DNA of 64,000 nucleotides from Madurella fahalii (Eukaryota > Ascomycota > Sordariomycetes > Sordariales), in the NCBI GenBank assembly GCA_029876055.1, contig CM056877.1:4712001-4776000 (forward strand), in the 5' to 3' direction. This document shows, in pieces, positions 56,372 through 64,000 of this stretch (the stretch's first letter is position 1; each line of letters begins with the position of its first letter). A program made the translations under genes and the position numbers. A model generated the notes under the pieces. That model had not been told where the DNA came from. It saw only the letters and a list, made by a program, of their open reading frames with translations, and did no database searches.

Positions 56372-56944
56372 ATGGAGTCAGCTGCCTTTCCAGTCGCCAT
56401 TCCCCCGAAATACAAGGGCGAGCTCGAATATGTTTAGTGTGTAGACGCTCGCAGCGACAAGGAAATTCTTGCGTCTCTCGTTCAATACGCCACCGTCACA
56501 TCCGAGAAGAATGTTTGGGCCTACTGGGACAAAGGCGTCGCCGCAATGCCGGAGTGGTGCAAACGGAACGTGACGAACTGGGTCCGTATCCTTGGACCTT
56601 CCTGGACAGTACGAGTTCTCGACACTGTTTCAGACGGCCCGAACTACGCGCTCTAGTACATCGCAGCAGACCTCCTCCCAGAGACGTTTGTTCGGGGCAC
56701 CATGGATGGCCCCTACATCAGACCACACCCGGCCGACTTCACTCGTGGAGCTGCACTCTATCAGCACGGTGGTGTCTTCATGGACGTAGGCATCCTGTTG
56801 ATTCGCCACCTTGACCGCATTTGCTGGGACGTTCTCGCCGATGAATATTCTCCGTTACGGGTGAGCGTTCCTCTCATATATGGTCAAACCCATCGCGAAC
56901 CACTTCATTGCTTCCCGGAAAGGTGATCCCTTTATCAAACGCTG
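56372..56944 (+). pseudogene. Capsular polysaccharide synthesis-like glycosyltransferase relic
   Basis: From ATG 56372 the frame reads like the fungal Caps_synth family: NVWAYWDKGVAAMPEWCKRN, then NWVRILGPSWTVRVLD, then GTMDGPYIRPHPADFTRGA and QHGGVFMDVGILL, including the Asp-rich donor site region. It is broken by TAG at 56435-56437 and TAG at 56654-56656. Near 56886 one extra base shifts the frame; the alternative frame continues IANHFIASRKGDPFIKRW to a GTAAGC donor at about 56945. Relatives are glycosyltransferases of the GT32-like fold. No matching second exon was found downstream. Clearly a pseudogene. Confidence 0.7.
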
Positions 56945-58070
56945 GTAAGCGGGCTCCCGACCCCCCCTCCCTCTTTTTTAAATCTTTTTTTTCTAACAAA
57001 CTACTGCGTCAGTTCTGGCGTAGATGTCGAACCAGCAAAACTGGGTCGACAACGACTCACAGCACACTACTACTTGTGCTTTTCAAATTGGGATCCAACT
57101 ACGGGGACCATGGCCCGATGAAGAGTTCGGTCGAATCGGCACTGCTCTGTGCGCAACGCCTAGGCCCACGTAACATTGCTCACCCTAGCTCAGGCCTTGC
57201 TCAGTTCAAGTCAAGCCTCGCTCACGCTTGCTCACCTTTGTTCACCCTAATTACCATTTTCGGTATGGCTGCACCGCAAGTAGGGAATTGCTTCAACTCT
57301 AGCTAAATAGGCCTGGAATTGGTTCTGTATTAAGAGAGCCAAAATAAGTCCTTTTTTTGAAAGTAGGCAATGCCATTCCTCCTAACTACCAGAGGCTTAA
57401 GTAAAATAGTCTTTTGCCCTCGAAGTCTTGCGTTCTTAGAAGCTCAACATTATTTAATACATAAAGTATACAAAGTTAAGGGTTAGGCCAGAAGTAGGAT
57501 GGGTTAGCTACACGCTCAATTCTATACTAGTGAGTTCTACATCTCCTACAGCGCCACCACAGCAAAATAAATTCTAGAATCCCCGTAGTTATAAGCATAT
57601 ACCGCGTAGCAAGAGACCTCTTTGGAGGATTCGGCTTGCGTCCTCACGGTGGCTCAACTGGCCTTCCGGTAGCGGCAGACATCCAGCCAGCTCCGCTGAC
57701 CAGACGCCCAGGCCCCGGGAACCCTTTTCTTCCTGACACCGAAGTCGAGGCTGGGCCTGCTAGAGGTGGGACGACGCCTGGATCAACTTTGACGTTGAAT
57801 ACCGAGACGGGGACGTGGCAGATGATTGGGGTTGACACCATGTATACTTTGTAATCATCGACAGAAAGTATTCTTTACTTGCCTAAAGTGGCATCACAGT
57901 TGCTAGACTTGCATTATATCGCGATATAGGGTATCATATCCAAGCACAGCCCCGTGAAATACATGAAGTTAATCCCAATTCCATGACGCATGCTCTGCCA
58001 TAATGGAAGGGAGCACGGAAACCAATGGTGTAGCGCCCGCCGCGCAAAGCCATCCGTATCTGCAGGCACC
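56945..58070. other. Intergenic, AT-rich
   Basis: 57300-57620 is AT-rich. A 72-codon frame at 57636-57854 lacks ATG and any motif. Nothing else recognised. Confidence 0.5.
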
Positions 58071-61000
58071 TCAGCGATCTATTACAGGTACAAGCGAATC
58101 AAAGTCAACCTGTGACCAGTCTTCCGCCGGGCAGTCCTTTCCAACAGCACGACAGTAGTGCTGAACCGCAACGTCCCTCCAGTTGGCCGCCTCCTGGCCC
58201 GTCGCCAGGATCTCGGCCAGCATCATCTCGGTGCGGGCTAGCCGCGCTAGCTTGGCCTCTGTGGGCCCGAGGAAGGAATTGAGAAGTGATATAGCGTCTT
58301 GAAACGTTTCTCTGTAATCAGAAGCGACGTCAGAAATTGGAGTTCTCGTATGGAAGGGATGTGGGGAGTTATGAGTTGGCGTTACATTGCTTGATCCCGT
58401 TTTCCCAATCTGTGGTACAGTGTGCCGATCTTGTGCAGCGAGGCTCCGACCAGGTACGGACTAACCCCAAGGTCGCGCCGTATCTCGTAGGCTTCGCTAT
58501 GGACCACCAAAGCCTTCTCGATTTTTCCGCGGCGGGCAAGGATATTTCCCAGTATGTAAAGTCGGCTGTGTGTAGATTGTTTGGTCAGTTTTCGCTCGCG
58601 TTTTTGACTCGCTCCCGGTAAGCGAAGACAAGTTAAAAGGGTATGTTACTTGCTGGTTTCTGCAATAGAGTCTCTCACGACCATCTCGCACCCGCATTTC
58701 TACGTCCTCCGCCTTTCTCAAATACCTCTCAGCCTCGTCAAACCGGCCACACAATAGGAGGCTGCGGCAATAGTTGAAGTAAGAGACGGCCATGCTGCTT
58801 GGAGTTGTTGTGGGAGATCCGAGGCGGATCTGAATCACCTTCTCATGAGCTTCGACAGCATCGTCGACCTTGCCCAGTGAGGTGTAATAGTTCCCCATCT
58901 GCATATAGCTGTTTGCGAGCAGCGGATGGTCCCCTGACAGCATCTGGCTCCGGATCTGAAGGGCGTGCTCGAACAGCATTCCAGCCTCCTCGTATCGGTT
59001 CAGGGTAGAAAAGACACAGCCACGGTTGACCAAGATGCGGGCCCCTTCGAGAGTATGTAGTCCGATGGTTCGAGAACAGAGTCTTTCGAGCCACTCAAGA
59101 CGCGTCAGCGCCTCGTCGTGCTGACCAATCTCCCACAGATACCAAGTGCAATCGCACATCATGTTGACATAGACCTTGGTTTCGAGCAGTGATGGTTGCC
59201 ATCTTTGCACGGCCTTGTCAAAAGCCAAGACCTGATCTAGAAATGTCTCGCATCCTTCCCAAAGCTCATGCATATGATTGCCGAGAACCTGCTGTGGGAA
59301 GCGTGCTGCTAAAATCGAGAGTACCATATCAAACGCCTCCTGCCTTTCTGGTTGTCCTAGCATTTTCAGGCGAGTGCTCTGCGCAACCCGGTGGATAGAC
59401 ATGGCTCCAGAATCTGTCCTGGCCATTATGTCATAATTCAGCAGGCTGGTCCTTGCCACTCGATAGCTGCCAGAGTATTAGTTGCACGGTAACTCCTGCA
59501 GAAATTTTGATGCTCACTCACTCAAATTCGTGTTGTAGGAACTCAAAGCCTTGTCTTGAAGGGAGGCCTGGCTCCGAGAACAATCCGTCGGGGATCTTGT
59601 CAGGGTCCAGCAGACTCAATAAATTGAGAAACTTAGCCGAGTCATTGGGGAGGTTGGAGAGGATTGCTCTCCAAGCCATCTCGAGAGTAGACTCGTACAG
59701 CTCACTCCTATCTCTATACGAGTAGATTCTGCCGTCCCCATCGCTTGTCTTATCCAGCAACTGCCACATGCTTAGCAGGTCCGTTTGGCTTTCGTTCATA
59801 AAAGCACTAAGCTGCCTGAGGGCAAGGGGCCAGTTGCCGAAATGCGCTGCTAGTTCTTTGCACAGTGGCCGGTGCTTTTCATCCCCAATTCGCTCTGCTG
59901 CTAACCGGGATAGAAGGAGGTCTTCGCCCTGTTGATCTGTTAGGCCACCAACGACTAGGCATCTCGGTCGACCCGGTAACCCCTGCGAGACGTTCTTGTT
60001 TCGGCTAGTCACGATTATGCACCCGTTTCCCTTGTCTGGCCATGATGAAGTCAACAAGCGTGGTTCGTCGGCGTTGTCAAATACCAAGAGCCATCGCCGA
60101 TCTGCTAATCATCAGTGCTGTCTTGATTATTAGGGTGACCTCTCTCGACCTACCAGTTTCGGTGAGGTGGGCGATAACCAGCCCGCGAATGATTCGCGGG
60201 CATTCAGGTATCGGTTCCGTCCCCAGGCGTAGCAAACGAAATATATCCTTGAAATCCTGAAGGAGCTTCACCTCCGACTCGGCCGAGACAAAAAACACGT
60301 AATCATAACTGCGTCCTGTGGTTCGGATGATGCGTTTGGCCAAGCTCGTCTTTCCCATACCCGGCTTGCCAACCAGAGCCACGCATGTCGGCCACGGCTC
60401 TGAATCGGGGGGGCGATCTGACAGGTAAGCTTGAGCCTCTTCTAAGAGTTCGACTCTGCCGACAAAGTGAGGGTCGTGGGGGATATAAGATGGAAAGGTT
60501 ATACGCCTCGCCTGGCGCGTAGGCGTTGCGTCTTGGCCTCGACTTGATTTCCCCAATCCGAGAGTGCAGCTAGCCGTAGTTACTTGCACGAGGCAGAGGG
60601 TCAACTGGGGACCGAAGGGAAGGGGGCATGGAGTCCCGGTCTTGTGCTTACCTCTAAGCTCTAGTACCTCACGTATTTTTTCCATGAGAGTCTTAAAGGT
60701 CAGATCGTGATCGCTAGCAAACCTGCAAATTTCCCTATGGCAGGCGCTGACCGGGAGACGGATCTCTTCCAGTTGTCCCAAGACTGCTGAATCTCTCGGG
60801 ACAACCTTTGAAGCATCGGTACTCTTATCAGAAAATCTGCAAATGGATGCAAACACGAGCGAACTTACCATGACGCTCCAGAAGAGACCAACACGCGTTC
60901 TGTGGAGCTCAAAGAGGCTGAATATCTTGATCTGGCCGTCCCGGAGTACGGGCAGAAAATGCTCCTCGAGATCGAACAAAGAAGCAGATTCCTTCCTCAA

Positions 61001-61958
61001 GACATCCAAGTTGCCAGTTGCGATAGGTTTGCAGACCGACGCTATGCGAGCAATGATTTTGGCCCAGTTTGCCTTCTTCGATCCACGATGTGGAGTTCCG
61101 AAGAAGGCAATACCGCACGTTTGATTGTGAATATTGCCGTATATACCCTGGGATTTGGACAGCGCCAGAGCCTAGATTGTCAGGTAAATACTAAAGGCCA
61201 CATGGTATCGCGCCTGAAAGATTGATGGCGGGTGAAATCGGGAACATACCGTTTTCACCACCAAGCCCCCAAGGCTATGGGTAATAAAGATAACAGGTCG
61301 TTTCGGTGACTGTTCAGTGCATCAGTGACTTCGTCGCTGCGCATGTTATTCATTGAGGGATAGTATGGAACGCACGCTTGCCGAGTCCCTGACCGAAGCC
61401 AGGCCGTTGAGAAGTTGGGTGGCAGCTTCATGTACTCCCCCGGTGCTTTGAGATAGTAAAGCCGCATCATAACCGAAGCTCATAACACAAGAGTTGGGGA
61501 ATTGCTTCGGAATAAAGTCTCGAATCCAGATAGGAGTCGAAGGACCCGAATGTGTCCATGTTTTTGCTCCATGGCCGCCCAGGCCGTGGACCGCTACGAA
61601 GCTGAGACAGTTAGCTTTCTCGTCGCTTGTGGGTAAACATTGGCGACTTGACCCACTCAACTGCAATATCACCTTCTGAAGACACGGGAGACGAGAGGAT
61701 GGTAATGCCTAAGAATTTATCGTCTATTTGCACCTGCGGGCATTTTTGGGCAACGAATTTCCCAACAACGCTCAAAACCCGAGTCTTGGTAGCAGCATCC
61801 TTGAAAGTAATCGTAGCTTCGATGCCGTATCCGATCCTGCCACCCGTAGAGATGCCATAAGACCGAGCGGTGCTTCGTTGGCTGCTTGAGCGTAGATGCT
61901 CAATAATTTCGATAAACTGGGTTTTGGTTGTCAGCCCACGGAGCCGTATGGAAGCCAT
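58071..61958 (-). CDS. NLR-like protein: alpha/beta-hydrolase, NB-ARC, TPR repeats
   Basis: Predicted 1118 residues in ten exons: 61958-61639, 61601-61376, 61309-61250, 61171-60869, 60823-60652, 60582-60154, 60101-59522, 59466-58650, 58594-58386 and 58311-58071. All phases agree. Residues 1-107 are a short unnamed domain. A lipase-like hydrolase (about 108-300) shows FVAVHGLGGH, the nucleophile elbow FITHSLGGLV (Ser at about 194) and GIAFFGTPHRGS. NB-ARC follows, with P-loop VGKPGMGKTSL (about 431-441), LLVFDNAD (Walker B) and NWPLALRQL. Residues from about 690 to the end are tetratricopeptide repeats (ALTRLEWLERLCSRTIG, LANSYMQMGNYYTSLGKVDDAV). Such proteins are fungal counterparts of NLR immune receptors, with the hydrolase as putative effector. 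The first intron is only 37 nt but has a perfect GCTAAC branch site. Ligand unknown. Confidence 0.85.
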
Positions 61959-62439
61959 GACGGAGGACAACGGTCAGGTAGTTTGCCCCCTGCCGAAGGG
62001 GTGGGTAATCCGTCTGGGCATGACTCCATGGGAGGAGGGGGGTGCTTTGGCGCCTGCAGTATCATAGGTTATGTGAGGCTCAAACAATCGTGGAATGGGC
62101 GAGTAGCCGGAGGCATCTGACCATGGCTCCATTGGATCCAGCGCAGCTGCTGGACTGATTTATGTTGAGCCAATAGTAGTTTTTTCTAGGACACCCTTCC
62201 ACCCGCGCATCGGGCGTTTCGACGTTGTCAAATACCTTATCTTCCAACGGCAACTCCCACCCCCCCTCCTCGATTCAACTCCTCTCGCAAGAAGCGGAAA
62301 TTGATTAATGCCCAACGTTCGGCGCAAATTTGAATCCTCCAACGATTTCTCGTTGCTTTCCTTCGACGTAACATCTCTTCGCCCGGACAAGCAGCAACAG
62401 ACTTGAGCCCTAAGCGCACTGGCAACGCCAAGTACGACC
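61959..62439. promoter_or_regulatory. Divergent promoter region NLR / W-rich protein
   Basis: 481 bp between two divergent start codons. No motif recognised. Confidence 0.4.
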
Positions 62440-62748
62440 ATGAGCAAGGTCACAGAGCCCACTGGAGAGTCCGGCCAAGTCCAGCCCTGGAGGGCATGGT
62501 GGCCACCGACAGAGAGTGCCGTCCGGAATATGAGTGAAGAGGAGCGCAAGGCTAAGCCCTGGGTCAACTGGAAACCGGACCCCCAGCGACCTAACGCGAA
62601 GCCTTGGCTCCAATGGGTGCCGAGGGACGCCCACCTGATTGACCCCCGCCCGCATGTGGATGGCGACCCCGCAGCACCACAGCAGCCGATTCCACACCCG
62701 AAGCCAAACGCTCCGGTGCCTCCCAGCTCCAATGCCGAGGGAGGTTAA
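62440..62748 (+). CDS. Small tryptophan- and proline-rich hypothetical protein
   Basis: Intronless, 102 residues from ATG 62440. It contains three P-W-x-x-W motifs: QPWRAWWPP at about 15-23, KPWVNWKPDP at about 39-48 and KPWLQWVPRD at about 54-63. A charged helix (SEEERKA) lies between the first two, and a Pro-rich tail follows (PQQPIPHPKPNAPVPP). There is no signal peptide, membrane segment or cysteine. I know no family with this repeat. The compositional regularity and good start context (CGACC before ATG) suggest a real gene. It is divergent from the NLR gene, so a shared control region is possible. Confidence 0.55.
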   Translation: MSKVTEPTGESGQVQPWRAWWPPTESAVRNMSEEERKAKPWVNWKPDPQRPNAKPWLQWVPRDAHLIDPRPHVDGDPAAPQQPIPHPKPNAPVPPSSNAEGG

Positions 62749-63052
62749 CTTTGGACACCCCCGAGTCTGCACCTCCCGAGCTGCCGGAGTACAACACGGG
62801 TGAGCGCACCAATCCTGCAAAGTTTGCTGGCTGTTCGGCTGACCACCTTGGCAGTTTTCTAGTTGGGGCAACGAACTGTCGGAATTGGAGCACGGTTTGT
62901 TGCAGGAATACCAATGAGTTTTGCAGGACGTATCTCGCGATGAAACTAGAGCAATAGTCGCCGCATATGCAAAAATCCACTCCGTATTCTCCCGACTGCG
63001 TGTTGCATAATTCCTTAAAGTGTCGAAATAATTGTCTTGCGGAGATCCCCGA
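62749..63052. other. Convergent intergenic region
   Basis: About 300 bp between the W-rich gene and the oxygenase gene, both ending here. Nothing recognised. Confidence 0.5.
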
Positions 63053-64000
63053 TCAGCCAAAGACCATACAACGGAACTCAATACTCTCTCGGAGCCTCGC
63101 TCCCTCGGGCATGGTTGGGTTCAGGAACGAAGTATGTGCGACACCTGAGACTTGCCTGTTAGCACTGCCCTGTCCCGAATCGAGTAAGGGTGGTTGTGTT
63201 GCTAGCCGTCGGAGAACACCACGTACATCGTGCAACATCGACCTTGTTGTCCCAGCATTTGAGGAGAGTAAATTGGTTGGTCCGCTGGCCGCTGAGGAAG
63301 TACCATCTGTGGTCAGCATGGTGCGTGACCAGATACTGTTCGCCGACGTAGTGAGGAAAAATGAGGTCCGCTGGCTTGTAGTCACGAGCAATGTTGACCG
63401 TACGCCAATCGCAATATGTAAGCGGGCAATCGTCGAGCGGGCCAAAGAGAGGCCGCCAAACACTCCAGCTAGGTTAGCTTGGCCTTGTTCGGCATGGAAG
63501 AGACATTCCGCCTGCTTCGGGGCTACTACTCACTTGATAATCCGACACCTCTTCTTCAGGAGATCCTGGGCTGCCTCTCCCATATGGAGCTTGATACGAT
63601 TCTCACCGCTCAGGATGGTCTGGTCTGCAGCTCATCTCGGTTGTCCGACGTCAACGACACCATCCCCGGTAAGGTGCCTATAACTAGCAGGAGGAGACCG
63701 GGAAGATACATACCGCAATGGGCCGAATAACTGGGTTGCCGCGTAGCACGAATCTTGTCCCTCACAGCTTCCAGCTGTTTCGCCGTCTTCCTCCTCCGAA
63801 CAGTGTGATCAAATATCACAACGTCGACTTCTCCGAAGCGACTCTTTAGAATACTCTCGATGACCGGGTAGTACCCGCGCTCTATGCGCTCATCCGAGTC
63901 GAACTTTTCTGTCTCATCGTCGACTGCTTCGCCAAACTCAAAGATCTCAAATCCGTTGACATCGAGACTGAATTGGTCCAGACGGTCCTTAATATCGTAA
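63053..64000 (-). CDS. CmcJ/AsaB-like oxygenase (hydroxylase/desaturase family), 5' end outside window
   Basis: Four exons visible: 64000-63714 (continues beyond the window), 63624-63534, 63462-63227 and 63144-63053, all in phase. Joined, they read VIFDHTVRRR, then HCDQTILSGENRI, LLKKRCRIINVWRPLFGPLDDCPLTYCD, DYKPADLIFPHYVGEQYLVTH, HHADHRWYFLSGQ and finally EFRCMVFG. This matches fungal homologues of the 7-alpha-cephem-methoxylase P8 chain (CmcJ) and Aspergillus AsaB, a non-haem-type oxygenase family frequent in secondary metabolism. Candidate metal ligands are the conserved His/Asp of HCD and the His of HHADH. Substrate unknown. Its exon 3 acceptor (ctggag) is weak but uniquely restores INVWRP. 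Confidence 0.85.

Noticed and set aside
58565..58660. Apparent frameshift in the NLR TPR region
   Set aside because: An acceptor at 58595 (acgcgag) instead of 58566 keeps the frame and gives NQQRKLTKQSTHSRLYILG, so no frameshift is needed.

Overview
The window looks like nuclear DNA of a filamentous ascomycete, most likely Sordariales and probably Chaetomiaceae-like. Genes are split by short GT-AG introns (mostly 45-135 nt) with CTAAC-type branch points. Coding DNA is GC-rich and intergenic DNA contains AT-rich stretches. The gene families are typical of Sordariomycetes: hac1, an AA9 lytic polysaccharide monooxygenase with a CBM1 tail, HET, NB-ARC/TPR and ankyrin proteins. Exon boundaries were read by eye from splice signals, reading frame and family conservation; no search was run.

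Left part (about 2.5-36.6 kb): mostly single-copy housekeeping genes, all apparently intact except for one suspicious splice site. In order: hac1 (unfolded-protein-response bZIP factor with an Ire1-type frame switch), a DUF427 protein, did2/CHMP1 (ESCRT-III), ski2 (RNA exosome helicase), csm3 (replication-fork protection) divergent from a complex I 21 kDa subunit, an AA9-CBM1 enzyme, a secreted SMP-30-type lactonase, an F-box/WD protein, a SWIRM protein behind about 6.5 kb of gene-free DNA, an SDR oxidoreductase with a mitochondrial-type leader, and a GPR1/FUN34/YaaH acetate transporter. A small frameshifted lineage-specific gene lies at the extreme left.

Right part (about 38-64 kb): an accessory region dominated by self/non-self recognition families and decaying genes. 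It holds a DUF7580-ankyrin pseudogene, a multi-exon ankyrin/zinc-finger protein with two frameshifts, a small secreted cysteine-rich protein, a NACHT-type NLR C-terminal relic, a cytochrome P450 divergent from a HET-domain protein, two further relics, and an apparently intact NLR with an alpha/beta-hydrolase - NB-ARC - TPR layout. That NLR is divergent from a small tryptophan-rich protein. The window ends inside a CmcJ/AsaB-like oxygenase gene. Several stop codons fit C-to-T changes, as expected from repeat-induced point mutation.

No tRNA, rRNA, CRISPR or complete transposon was recognised. The most noteworthy items are the two long overlapping frames in hac1, a four-fold acidic LDALMAEAE-type repeat in Csm3, an AT-for-GT donor in the AA9 gene, and the recognition-gene island with its NLR / W-rich protein pair.
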